In this document: positions 16,336 through 24,432 of the stretch, piece by piece
Layout: the number at the start of each line of letters is the position of its first letter
Position numbering within the stretch: position 1 is the stretch's first letter
Assembly: GCA_014377445.1 (NCBI GenBank)
Contig: JACMPP010000102.1
Coordinates: 1 to 32,892, forward strand
DNA length: 32,892 nt
Source: Oligoflexus sp.
Lineage (GTDB): Bacteria > Bdellovibrionota_B > Oligoflexia > Oligoflexales > Oligoflexaceae
Reading direction: 5' to 3'
Notes under the pieces: model-generated
The model's input: only the letters and a program-made list of their open reading frames with translations
What the model was told of the DNA's origin: nothing
Databases searched by the model: none
Made by a program: the position numbers and the translations under genes

Positions 16336-17298
16336 ATGCCACGTAATCTCGATCGAATTGGCCGATATTTCACCTGCTTTGGTAAAACTATGGGAGAATC
16401 GACACGCATCGAAGTTATGACAGTCGACCAGGAGGGTCTTAGCGAAAATCATTTTTTTAATCACGCGACTTGCGATGGTCAGGGTGCACTTCTTGAAATA
16501 CAGAAAATTCGGGGCGAAACAGAAATCGAGCTTCCCCAGCAAAGAGCCGAGTCCGTTCCGCCTCTCCCCCGGCAGCTCTTGCTCATGACCGACTATCTTA
16601 AAACCATGGGGCAAGCCGCTACGCCTAGCTTGAAGCGCATCAAATCCCTTAAGGGACTACCGAATTCATCGAGTTATCATAGTTTCTCTCTTGATGAAAC
16701 GAACGCTCTCCTGGCTTTTTGCAAAGCCAGAAACGTTTCCCCGACAGCGTTCCTAACATGGACGTTGCATAAGGCTATAGGTGAGCAGTCGGGGATGATC
16801 GACCAAGTTTGCAACTGGAGTATTCCCGTGAGTATAAGGGCTGCGCTCAGTTCACCAGAAACGACAGGGAATAAGTCGGTGCCCCTTTTCCTATCTCTTG
16901 ATCACAAAAGTTCTCTCGAAGATATTCACGGGGAAGTCAAAAATCAGTTGATTATGGGCAGACACTGGGGGGCCTATCGTATGTTGATGCTACTTGGATG
17001 CCTCCCCAACCGAATCTATGAAGCTGTGATAAGACAAGACGAGGCAAAGATGGCCCGGAAAGGGCAGTGGTTTGCGATTTTGAGCAATATCGGATCGGTT
17101 AGAGGCGATGAGAATGTTGCATTCAAAGGATGTCTCGCTCCGACTGATCCTACGGCACCTATTAAAGGCACGTCACTCACTTGGAACGGACGAATGACGT
17201 TGGGATTGAGCGTTCACCAGTCTTTTTTTCAATATTCTCTTCATGCGGATTTTCTTATGAAGGCTTGGGTTCGGGTGATCGCTCAGACTTATAGTTAG
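16336..17298 (+). CDS. HxxxDG acyltransferase (condensation / WS-DGAT-like fold), possibly N-terminally truncated
   Basis: CoA-dependent acyltransferase superfamily. The catalytic HxxxDG motif is FFNHATCDGQGALLEI (His 43, Asp 47, Gly 48). Downstream are IPVSIRAAL and NKSVPLFLSL, typical of the second lobe, and WNGRMTLGLSVHQSFFQY near the end. In intact members ~100-150 residues of the first lobe precede the His motif; here only 42 do, so the N-terminus looks short. Upstream (16181-16420) a different frame is open, encoding GLDSLTVRLKSLKEELIQRV and more. This may indicate a frameshifted or replaced N-terminus, though I could not match it. No good ribosome binding site precedes 16336. Location next to a sphingoid-base cluster makes an acyl-transfer role in lipid assembly possible, but this is inference. 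Confidence 0.65.
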   Translation: MPRNLDRIGRYFTCFGKTMGESTRIEVMTVDQEGLSENHFFNHATCDGQGALLEIQKIRGETEIELPQQRAESVPPLPRQLLLMTDYLKTMGQAATPSLKRIKSLKGLPNSSSYHSFSLDETNALLAFCKARNVSPTAFLTWTLHKAIGEQSGMIDQVCNWSIPVSIRAALSSPETTGNKSVPLFLSLDHKSSLEDIHGEVKNQLIMGRHWGAYRMLMLLGCLPNRIYEAVIRQDEAKMARKGQWFAILSNIGSVRGDENVAFKGCLAPTDPTAPIKGTSLTWNGRMTLGLSVHQSFFQYSLHADFLMKAWVRVIAQTYS

Positions 17299-17375
17299 CA
17301 GTTTATTTTTTTGATTCCATTGACTGCGTTGGTACTGAAAACTTCTGGGCACGCGTCGTCCTCCTAAAAGCAATG

Positions 17376-17422
17376 AAACCCGAGGCCTTGCTCTCGCGAT
17401 GGCATCGGGTTTCTAAGTTTTT
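17376..17422 (+). terminator. terminator between the acyltransferase and the small secreted protein
   Basis: AAACCCGA (17376-17383) pairs with TCGGGTTT (17405-17412), with an inner GCC/GGC pair, and is followed by CTAAGTTTTT. It sits between convergent genes and could serve both, best on the plus strand. Confidence 0.6.
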
Positions 17423-17469
17423 CAGCAAGCCGACTTCAAAAAAATGAGTATCGGCGAAGTCGCTAAAGC

Positions 17470-17796
17470 TTATTCACAACATCCGAACAGACGAATTTCA
17501 ACGATGTTTTCAGTAATCTTGATCTTTGTGTTGTTCATTCCGCAAACATAAGCGCCCTGACCTTGGATGCTGTAGGTACCTGCTGCTGGGAATTCAAAGA
17601 CGCCCTCTTGAGAGGGCCGTACGACACTACCATCTTTAGCGACGGCAAAGACATCGATCTGACTCCAACCGGCTTGCCACTCGATTTTGCTAAGATTGGA
17701 TTCGACTACAGTGAATTTTACGGGGAGGGTTTCGGCCATGGCTAGCGAGGAAAGCATGAGACTTGAGACTGCGATCATCTTCAGAAAAAACATCAT
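17470..17796 (-). CDS. small exported protein of unknown function
   Basis: A 108-residue protein with a clear Sec signal: KMIAVSSLMLSSLAMA, cleavage expected at AMA/ETLPVKF. The mature ~83 residues are beta-rich (VKFTVVES, GVFEFPAAGTYSI, IKITENIVEIRLF), with three cysteines, two of them adjacent at the end (FGCCE). AAAGGAGA lies upstream of two consecutive ATGs (17796, 17793); either can start the protein. The pattern suggests a small periplasmic beta-sandwich domain, but no family is recognised. It diverges from the FGE-like remnant. Confidence 0.7.
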   Translation of the reverse strand: MMFFLKMIAVSSLMLSSLAMAETLPVKFTVVESNLSKIEWQAGWSQIDVFAVAKDGSVVRPSQEGVFEFPAAGTYSIQGQGAYVCGMNNTKIKITENIVEIRLFGCCE

Positions 17797-17890
17797 TCTG
17801 TTCTCCTTTAGGTTTAGTACGCGGCCGCTATCTACGACATCATTCGCAGGATATATATCGAAAAAAATGTCTTAGAATTTTTCTTGAATC

Positions 17891-18400
17891 GATCCAGGTA
17901 TCTATATTGGAAATATAGGCATTTCTGTTGCGACCATCGAATATAACAATACAGGTGCCGACACGACGACTGTCCGATGTCATACCGATAACGATCCATC
18001 CTCGATTTATACGAGCAATGCTTCACAAACCGCCAACTGTCGCTCACGTTATGGAGCGGCGGAGATGGTGGGTAACCTTTGGGAATGGACTACCGGACAA
18101 ATCACCACGGCTATTGGCCATGATAATGGCAGGGATGGACTTTGGTACGATGCTACACTGCCGAGCACCCAAACTAATATTTCGGCTTTTAGAATGGAGC
18201 TTTTAAGGGCTTACCCCAGCTATTCAAGTCTATCGGTCATATCTCATAATGGTAATTTTTATTGGTATTCTTCTTCCTTGCGCGGCTCGGTCAGGGGTGG
18301 CGCCTCCTACAACGGTGGAGGTTCTGGACGGTGGGGCTTGTACGCGGGCTACCTTCCCTCAGGCACGAGCTCTGACCCCTCGCCGCGCTGCGGTCTCTGA
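17891..18400 (+). pseudogene. 5'-truncated formylglycine-generating-enzyme-like (C-type lectin fold) gene
   Basis: The frame opens after a TGA at 17885 and has no ATG, GTG or TTG before residue ~58, so the N-terminal part is missing. The rest is typical of FGE/sulfatase-modifying-factor domains: YGAAEMVGNLWEWTTGQ (the MVGNVWEW motif) and SLRGSVRGGASYNGGGSGRW, then a short tail ending PRCGL, where intact proteins have GFRC. The last ~35 residues are rich in Gly, Ser, Tyr, Asp and Trp in positions that vary in retroelement-diversified lectin-fold proteins. No template repeat or matching reverse transcriptase is visible nearby. It lies between a divergent secreted protein gene and ~300 bases without genes. 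Confidence 0.65.
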
Positions 18401-18708
18401 GCCTTGATCAGATGAGCGCTTAAATAATATATTTTGAAGCGCAGCATCCTCTTGATGGTCGGAGCTTTGTGATTTAGTAATTTGTCCTCCTCTAAGCGTC
18501 AGCATGGGGTTCCCTCAAGCGCCGTCAAAAAAAACTATCTCATCCTGCTAAAACCTGCTAGATGGCCGGATATTAGGAACGTCTTCATCCAAAGAGGATC
18601 GATTCGCTTCCTAGGTCTGTTCGGAAAGCAATTCTAATGCAATGGAATGGAAACCACTTGCCATAGAGTCGGCTTTCAACACTTCGTAAACCTACATGGA
18701 GTCTTTTA
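18401..18708. other. 308-base stretch without a recognisable gene
   Basis: No supported ORF, tRNA or strong hairpin. It presumably holds the promoter of the nucleoside hydrolase-like gene at 18709; a weak GGAG (18695-18698) lies 10 nt before its ATG. The region may be further debris from the truncated gene upstream. Confidence 0.35.
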
Positions 18709-19743
18709 ATGCTTAAAAATCTCTGCTCAAAGTTGTTTATTGGAGCACTTTTGTTCTCATCGCTTGCAGGCTATTCGGCTGAGAAGCGCCTGCTGATCAT
18801 TGACGACGACATAGGCATGGATCGAGATGGGGTATTCAAGTCCGGTTCCTATCTTGCTCCTTGGTTTCGGTTCACCGATCCTGACGGCGGCCTCGAACTG
18901 ATTTATGCCGTAAATGATCCGTCCGCTGAAGTCTTAGGGGTCACCGTTATGATGGGCGTCGCTCCAATGGACGTCTGCGTTGGAGCAGCCAAGAAAGTGC
19001 TGAAGGCTATTGGACGGAGTGATATTCCCGTTTTTTCCGGCGCTAAAAGTTCAAGCGACCTGGGCCGTGAAACGGAAGCCGCCCGCTTTATCATCGATAC
19101 CGTGATGCAAAACCCCGGACAGGTCGAGATCGTTGCGACCGGCCCTTTGACCAATATAGCTACAGCTCTCATGCTTGAGCCCAATCTTCCCAAGTATTGG
19201 AAGACTTTGCATGTGGCTACTGGTGATTTCAGAGGTGCCCTTGGCTACTCATCCAACATCTACAAATGGTCCAGAGCTGGCCTTAACGCCGATATCAATG
19301 TCGATTTAGATGTCCCTTCCCTTCGCTATGTGATGGACCATGGCGGAAATTTCCCAATTTATCCAAATGAAGTCGCTGATGACGTTCCTCTGACCCGTGG
19401 GGACTATGCAGACTTGAAGTCTTTCGGAACAGTCCAAACTGATTTCCTGGCCTATGAGCTGGCACCACTTCATAATTTTTACAATCGACTGGGTGGCGCT
19501 TTCTTCGCCGGAGCCCCAACGCACGCCGTGGTTCCTATCGCAATCGTGCTCGATCCCGACATGAGTGTCGAAACGAAGGTCGTCGCTGTGGAACTGTCGA
19601 ATTACAAAAGACATGGTAAGCCTAAATTTTCCTTCAAGGTGATCGAAGGCACTGACGAACAAAGTCACAAAGTCTTTTTGCATCTGGATGAGAACAATCT
19701 CAAGCAAGTTCATCAAAAGTTGATCGACCGAATGATGCGATGA
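18709..19743 (+). CDS. exported nucleoside hydrolase-like protein with altered metal site
   Basis: Inosine-uridine nucleoside hydrolase (IUNH) fold, exported by a Sec signal (LFIGALLFSSLAGYSA, cleavage near 24). Recognisable blocks are IIDDDIGMD (30-38), VATGPLTNIATAL (142-154) with the calcium-site Thr region, and NADINVDLD (193-201). In canonical enzymes the first motif is DxDxGxDDA. Here about 20 residues (RDGVFKSGSYLAPWFRFTDP) are inserted after the third Asp before DGGLELIYAV, splitting the Asp pair. The C-terminal HDP metal motif is THAVVP (271-276), so its Asp is replaced by Ala. The fold is likely kept, but calcium binding and N-glycosidase activity are uncertain. It could be a divergent ribohydrolase for scavenging prey nucleosides, or a binding protein. 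Confidence 0.75.
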   Translation: MLKNLCSKLFIGALLFSSLAGYSAEKRLLIIDDDIGMDRDGVFKSGSYLAPWFRFTDPDGGLELIYAVNDPSAEVLGVTVMMGVAPMDVCVGAAKKVLKAIGRSDIPVFSGAKSSSDLGRETEAARFIIDTVMQNPGQVEIVATGPLTNIATALMLEPNLPKYWKTLHVATGDFRGALGYSSNIYKWSRAGLNADINVDLDVPSLRYVMDHGGNFPIYPNEVADDVPLTRGDYADLKSFGTVQTDFLAYELAPLHNFYNRLGGAFFAGAPTHAVVPIAIVLDPDMSVETKVVAVELSNYKRHGKPKFSFKVIEGTDEQSHKVFLHLDENNLKQVHQKLIDRMMR

Positions 19744-20089
19744 CTTGGTCCTCGATGATATCATCTGCGGTGCCGTTGGCTCTTTAGGAGATCCAACAGC
19801 CGTAATTAATCACGGTACTGCATTGTGCAGTATGGTGGGTTCGGATATTTCCGGTGATTTTATTTTTGGCGGCATTGGCCGAGTTTTTCATGCTTAGGAA
19901 AATAACAATAAGGTTCAGATCAAGTGTAAGGGTTCCGATACTGCTAATTTTAGTGGTTCTGGACAAGCATATTCCGGATTTTTGTGTGGAGTCGTCGCGC
20001 CCAACGGTGACTTTTATTTAACAAGCGACAGTCATGCAGCCGTTTCCGCGTCAGGGGTTGGAACTTTAACATGCACCTACACTAAGTGA
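19744..20089 (+). pseudogene. remnant of an exported protein with an internal stop
   Basis: One frame from just after the nucleoside hydrolase stop reads DDIICGAVGSLGDPTAVINH and continues to IGRVFHA. It is interrupted by TAG at 19895-19897 and resumes in the same frame as NNNKVQIKCKGSDTANFSGS, then GFLCGVVAPNGDFYLTSDSH and GTLTCTYTK, ending at TGA 20087-20089. The even spacing of Gly, Ser and Cys suggests a secreted beta-rich protein. No start or signal peptide is present, so the 5' end is also lost. Family not recognised. Confidence 0.4.
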
Positions 20090-20095
20090 TCCAAG

Positions 20096-20488
20096 GTGAG
20101 AATGGAATTGGCCTCGCCTAATATAAATGGGATCTGCATAACTCTCGTCGGTGTGCCCCATCCCTGTATACCAAGCCCGACCCCCGTCAAATTCATGGCG
20201 GCAGCTGAGAGGATGGTAGTCAGACATGGATCCCCCACTCTACGTTTTCTCATCGACGGTCAGGAGAACTTTAGGAAGTCTGAGGTTGGTCGGACTGTAT
20301 TTGATGTCCTGAGAACTATCGTGATGACCGCGCAGGCAGCGTGCGGCAATCCAAAAGCCTACCTTTGCTGGGTTCTCCAGCAGTCGGAAGAAGATATAAA
20401 GCAGCGTCCCCAAGATTATACTCCTCTGGCCTTTTATCAGCAGCAGGATAAACATGCTGCAATTGATGTTCAGAGTATGGGGACCTGA
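20096..20488 (+). pseudogene. possible C-terminal remnant of a transposase (IS66-like)
   Basis: From about 20250 the frame encodes a helical stretch, SEVGRTVFDVLRTIVMTAQA then NPKAYLCWVLQQ and QDYTPLAF. It resembles the tail of IS66-type DDE transposases, where G-x-x-x-(x)5-S/T-I-x-x-TA..NP..YL.W.L is the common pattern. The first ~50 residues do not fit and no DDE residues remain. I give this modest confidence; a short unknown protein is the alternative. Confidence 0.33.
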
Positions 20489-20803
20489 AATTTCTCTCTA
20501 CAGCCTAAGATGAAATGCCTCCACCGTAAAACATCTCATGCGCGAGCCGCCGAAACCTTGTGGGTTTTTTGGTCGGCAAAATTTTCCACACAATTTAGGT
20601 GATAATGAGGTCTACCCATTATTTTTCAAAAAGTACTTATGTTTTTATGGCCGGTGGGTTGAAGTCCCTAGAAGATCTGTAAATAGTTAGATTTTTGGCG
20701 ATGATGGGCAGGAATTTAAATTTAGCTTGGTGAGGGCGGATGAGGCTTTTTGGTTGATGAGTCCCTCGCACTCTTAAGATGTGGCCCAATTATTGGAGAT
20801 GCT
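20489..20803. other. 315-base intergenic region upstream of the lipoxygenase gene
   Basis: No supported gene. It should contain the lipoxygenase promoter. A GGAG at 20795-20798 sits 5 nt before the preferred lipoxygenase start, and an upstream in-frame start at 20750 would precede the signal peptide and is rejected. No clear hairpin or repeat is seen. Confidence 0.4.
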
Positions 20804-22786
20804 ATGTTTCGATTGATGAAGTTTCTATTTCTCACCTTTACAGTTAATGCCTGTAAATCTGTAGGCGAAAAATCTCAAGAAAAAAGCCTTTCCGATTTGG
20901 GCGGAATTCCCAACCTCTTGAAAAAAGCTCCAGTGATGCCCCTTACCTTGGCCGACAACCTGGCTGAATTGAGCAAAACACGAAGTATCTATAAATATTC
21001 TGATAATAAAATCCCAGGTGTTTCCATTCTCAGCGATTTGCCGGACGAGCAAGCGCCTGACAACGAATGGTCCATTCTAGTATTGATTAAACTGCGCAAA
21101 ATACGAGAAAATACCTTATCCATTTACAATAACCTTGGAACCTGGCTGAATGCCAAATATCCCGATCAGCAAAAAGAGTATGTCTTCCAGAACAAACCCG
21201 AATTCAAAGACGTCTTTGGCACTGTAAAGCTAATAGTCGTTAAAAATTTTGATAGTATCATCCGCTTTTATCTGTTCAAAACCGGAAATATCAATCGGGG
21301 CAAAGAAGGCTGGGCCACTCAAATCAGCGATTTCGAGTTGGTCTTTCCAGTTCTTCCGAAACCATTGGCCACAGAGATCGTCACCAACGATGACCGCTTC
21401 GCCAATAGCTATGTTGCGGGACTAAATCCCATGGTGATCGAAGGTGTAGCTGACTTGCAGAGCCAATTCAAAGCCATCGATGATCTCAGCTTTAAAAATG
21501 CTCCAGGTTTTCAAAATGATTCCCTAGCCGAGGCCTTTCGAGAAAAACGTTTATACATCGTTGATCTGGCGTTTATGAGAAACACGATTGCAGGTCAGCA
21601 GCACCCAACGAGAGAAAAGCACGTTTACGGTCCAAAGGGTCTGTTTGCCGTTCCTAAAGGGGGAAGCAGTCTAAAGCCGGTCGCTATTACGATCGATGAG
21701 ATAAAAGCACCGCAGATTGTAACTCCAAAAGATGGTGAAATGTGGACGATCGCCAAGACTATCTTGAATTCAGCAGCCGCCAATCATCACGAGCTCTACG
21801 CCCACCTGAGCCAGACTCATCTCGTAGTCGATCCTATCGCTGTTTCCTGCTATCGCCATCTGTCCACGCATCACCCGTTGAGCCGGCTGATGCGCCCTCA
21901 TTTCCATGGCACGATGTTTATTAATAGCCTCGCTGTAACTTTGTTGGCCCGGGAAGGCGAAGTTGTGGATATAGGTTTATGGGGAAGCTCGGAATCAAAT
22001 CGCCGGGCTATTCTATCAGCCGTTCAGCAATACTCTCTCAACGATATGGCCCTTCCTGGTCGCTTGCTTGCAAGGAAATTGGACAGCATAGAGGGCTTAC
22101 CAAACCTTCCCTATCGGGACGACTCTCTGCTTATTTGGAATGCAATGCGTCAATGGATTGTTGACTATGTGGATGCCTGGTACCCAACGGAAGAATCCGT
22201 AAAAAATGATTTGGAATTGGGTCTTTGGGTGCAGGAAATTCAGTCTCCTTATGCTATTGAGGTTAAAAGGCAGAATCAAAAGATCATAACTGAAGTGCAA
22301 AAAGATCAGCCGGGTGGAAATTTAAAGGCATTTGGCAAGAACGGTGCGATAGAAACCAAAGACGATCTTGTTGCATTTCTTACCGTTACTATGTTTACTG
22401 CCTCTGCGCAACATGCGGCAGTTAATTTCCCACAGACTGATATGATGTTTACTCCCAACTATCCGCTGGCGCTCTATGAGAAAGTGCCAACTCCGGGCAA
22501 TGCCAGCAACAAAGACTTGATGAATATGCTTCCCTCTCTGGATCTGGCAGCCCTTCAATTGGAGTTCCTGGGATTTTTAGGACAGGTATACTACACCCAT
22601 CTCGGAGGCTACCCCACCTTTCAATTTGCAGCGGACTCGAAGGTGCACAGTGCTTTTAATAGATATCGTGAAAATCTAGCGAATATTGAACGGCAGATCG
22701 TCCAGCGAAATAGCAATTCAAAAGTCCGTCCCTTCACTTACACTCATTTACTACCGAGCAAAATTCCGATGAGTATCAATATTTAG
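20804..22786 (+). CDS. iron lipoxygenase, lipoprotein
   Basis: Predicted non-heme iron dioxygenase that adds O2 to polyunsaturated fatty acids. Numbering is from the ATG at 20804, chosen for its GGAG site and because it opens a lipoprotein signal, MFRLMKFLFLTFTVNAC (Cys 17). All iron ligands can be placed: His 329 and His 334 in NHHELYAH (H-x4-H), His 537 and Asn 541 in SAQHAAVNF (H-x3-N), and the C-terminal Ile 660. Supporting blocks are WTIAKTILNSA, LSQTHLVVDP, HHPLSRLMRPHF and GTMFINSLA. At 660 residues it matches compact bacterial lipoxygenases such as the secreted Pseudomonas type. Bacteria rarely make polyunsaturated substrates, so the target is probably host or prey lipid, consistent with the phospholipases earlier in the window. 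It is monocistronic. Confidence 0.92.
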   Translation: MFRLMKFLFLTFTVNACKSVGEKSQEKSLSDLGGIPNLLKKAPVMPLTLADNLAELSKTRSIYKYSDNKIPGVSILSDLPDEQAPDNEWSILVLIKLRKIRENTLSIYNNLGTWLNAKYPDQQKEYVFQNKPEFKDVFGTVKLIVVKNFDSIIRFYLFKTGNINRGKEGWATQISDFELVFPVLPKPLATEIVTNDDRFANSYVAGLNPMVIEGVADLQSQFKAIDDLSFKNAPGFQNDSLAEAFREKRLYIVDLAFMRNTIAGQQHPTREKHVYGPKGLFAVPKGGSSLKPVAITIDEIKAPQIVTPKDGEMWTIAKTILNSAAANHHELYAHLSQTHLVVDPIAVSCYRHLSTHHPLSRLMRPHFHGTMFINSLAVTLLAREGEVVDIGLWGSSESNRRAILSAVQQYSLNDMALPGRLLARKLDSIEGLPNLPYRDDSLLIWNAMRQWIVDYVDAWYPTEESVKNDLELGLWVQEIQSPYAIEVKRQNQKIITEVQKDQPGGNLKAFGKNGAIETKDDLVAFLTVTMFTASAQHAAVNFPQTDMMFTPNYPLALYEKVPTPGNASNKDLMNMLPSLDLAALQLEFLGFLGQVYYTHLGGYPTFQFAADSKVHSAFNRYRENLANIERQIVQRNSNSKVRPFTYTHLLPSKIPMSINI

Positions 22787-22971
22787 ATTCTTGGGCGAAA
22801 TAGGTTTCTTCGCTGCTGCCAAATAAAAAACCGGCAAAGGGGCGAAGAAAATTCCGGTAGAGACAGAACGCTCAGGTAAGACGTGCTTGAATTTTATCAA
22901 ATCAATGCAGCTATTTTTTAATTTTACGTCAGTTTATATCTAGTAACATAAAAACATTATTGGGACGCCTT

Positions 22972-23379
22972 ATGAAATTTTCTCGAAGAAGCATGTTGCT
23001 TTGGTTGCCAATCTTTCCCGCAAATCTAGCTTTTGGCGAAGCTGTGATCCCATCACTCACTCAGGAACGACAGTATATTGCACAAGTTGTGAGAAAGGCC
23101 TTCGGTTTATTTAAAGAGCAAGTGGTGCTGTCAGAATTCATCACCCTCGCCTTGAAGGACTGCTCTCTGGCCCAAGGCATTACACAGAGAGCAAAGTGCA
23201 GCAAAGATGAAATCAATGAGTTGGAGAGTCGAATCGCGGAATGCTTTATTATAGAAACGAATTATCTTGACCTCAAATCCCTTCAAGACAGTCATCTGAA
23301 AATCAGAGATAGAAGCACCACGCTTGCTGATAGGACTGCCAATTCACTAGGGTGCGGCTCTTTTTTGACGAAGGCGTAA
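22972..23379 (+). CDS. small exported protein of unknown function
   Basis: A 135-residue protein from the ATG at 22972 (four codons can be added upstream from a TTG). The N-terminus MKFSRRSMLLWLPIFPANLAFG is a signal peptide with a tandem Arg pair, cleavage near AFG/EAV. The mature part is helical (ERQYIAQVVRKAFGLFKEQV, CSKDEINELESRIAECFI) with four cysteines that could form two disulphides. No family recognised. It stands ~185 bases after the lipoxygenase gene on the same strand and may share its role, but no evidence ties them. Confidence 0.6.
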   Translation: MKFSRRSMLLWLPIFPANLAFGEAVIPSLTQERQYIAQVVRKAFGLFKEQVVLSEFITLALKDCSLAQGITQRAKCSKDEINELESRIAECFIIETNYLDLKSLQDSHLKIRDRSTTLADRTANSLGCGSFLTKA

Positions 23380-23420
23380 TTCAAAAAATCAAGTAGTTAT
23401 GTGAAATAGGAGTTGAGGAA

Positions 23421-23481
23421 CAGCCTCCAGGCGCGTAGAAAATCAGCGCAAACCAAATTAACCCGCGCTGATTGGAGGCTG
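23421..23481. repeat. long interrupted inverted repeat
   Basis: CAGCCTCCA (23421-23429) pairs with TGGAGGCTG (23473-23481), and ATCAGCGC (23442-23449) pairs with GCGCTGAT (23465-23472). The two right arms abut, while the left arms are separated by a 12-nt bulge (GGCGCGTAGAAA). All 17 pairs are perfect. No T-run follows, so it may be a structured RNA, an IS end or a regulatory hairpin. Confidence 0.6.
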
Positions 23482-23488
23482 CAGTTGC

Positions 23489-23749
23489 ATGGAAGCACAC
23501 TCGTTGCTCACGGAAAAGGCTGTTCATGGGTCAATGGAAAAATTCCTGGATCTGACCACGAAGTTGCAATCCAATAGACCGCCGAAAGATCAAGACAACT
23601 GGAAGCGAAAAGCCTTGGAACGTCGACGATTGAACCAGAATCTTGTTCGTCAGAATGCCCGCGAGTCCTTTTCTGTGTTGGTTTTGAAGGTGGATTCCTC
23701 GTTTCAGTTCGACAAGCAGCTTACTTCGGCAGCAGGCGAACATCATTAG
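23489..23749 (+). CDS. hypothetical small protein, possibly a transposase N-terminal remnant
   Basis: An 86-codon frame beginning directly after the inverted repeat. The central part (NWKRKALERRRLNQNLVRQN) resembles the WK-x-K-A-x-x-R-R-x-x-N-K-x-L coiled N-terminus of certain transposases, but the rest does not continue that pattern. Its 3' end overlaps the stop-codon end of the convergent prepilin-like gene by 29 bases. There is no strong ribosome binding site. It may be debris rather than a gene. Confidence 0.25.
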   Translation: MEAHSLLTEKAVHGSMEKFLDLTTKLQSNRPPKDQDNWKRKALERRRLNQNLVRQNARESFSVLVLKVDSSFQFDKQLTSAAGEHH

Positions 23750-24428
23750 ACTGTATAGAGATAAACTTATCTTGACTGAACCCCGCATACTGATCTTTGG
23801 CGACTATATAAACGCTATCGATCATAACCCTTATGTGTTGGGCGCTAACCATAAAACAGGCGGCTGCGGCGACGGCATGATTACGAGGGGACTGCGCAAT
23901 GCCATCTGGCTGCGGAAATATTTTAGAGGGATAAGCGGGGATACGACCTCCGCCAATGACGGTAAGATCCACCCCAGGCAACTGTCCTGCTGGGCAATTC
24001 GCTATGCGTAAGCAATCCCCCTTATTTTGGAAGCGACTGCCATTCAACTGAACACTGAGAGCCGGGTAGCTATCAAGAGATGGGGGTGTGGGCTTGCAAG
24101 TCGTGGCATAGCGAATCTCATAGCTACTAGTGTCCGCTTGATCGAGGTGATTCACGTCCAAGGTCTGGAGCCTCGTCAACGTTAAAGTCTTTTGATCGGG
24201 TGACACCGAAAAGGATGTATCGGAGAGACGGTATTGCAAGTCCCGTTCAATCATAAGCTGCAATTGGGACTTATTTGTATCAGCCTCCAACCGTGATTTG
24301 TCAGACACCCTTCCTTCTTCCGCTATGACCAGAAAGCGATTGCCCAGCACCGTAAGCAATCCTGTGATGGCTAACGCGACCAAGACTTCGATTAGGCTAA
24401 AACCCGACTGAGGGGACGGTTGAGTCAT
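23721..24428 (-). CDS. type IV pilus/secretion pseudopilin-like protein
   Basis: Prepilin-type protein. After the short basic leader MTQPSPQSG comes the peptidase site G/FSLIEVLVALAITGLL, with Phe +1 and the canonical Glu +5, forming the N-terminal helix. The rest is a ~215-residue C-terminal globular domain with paired cysteines (TTCKPTPP.. GDCLRIANCP). The start at 24428 is preferred over 24461 because it places the leader at normal length and lies 4 nt after the preceding gene's stop. It is the last gene of a four-gene minus-strand operon with a Hint-domain protein. It is likely a minor pilin (PilW/PilV-like) initiating pilus assembly or forming the tip. Confidence 0.82.
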   Translation of the reverse strand: MTQPSPQSGFSLIEVLVALAITGLLTVLGNRFLVIAEEGRVSDKSRLEADTNKSQLQLMIERDLQYRLSDTSFSVSPDQKTLTLTRLQTLDVNHLDQADTSSYEIRYATTCKPTPPSLDSYPALSVQLNGSRFQNKGDCLRIANCPAGQLPGVDLTVIGGGRIPAYPSKIFPQPDGIAQSPRNHAVAAAACFMVSAQHIRVMIDSVYIVAKDQYAGFSQDKFISIQSNDVRLLPK

Positions 24429-24432
24429 ACGT

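Noticed and set aside
17891..18400. Complete diversity-generating retroelement
   Set aside because: No template repeat or DGR reverse transcriptase is visible in the window; the only reverse transcriptase fragment (8157-8402) is of group II intron maturase type.
22786..22971. Terminator after the lipoxygenase gene (ACCGG..CCGGT around 22831-22857)
   Set aside because: The stem is only 5 bp with a ~20-nt loop and no T-run follows.
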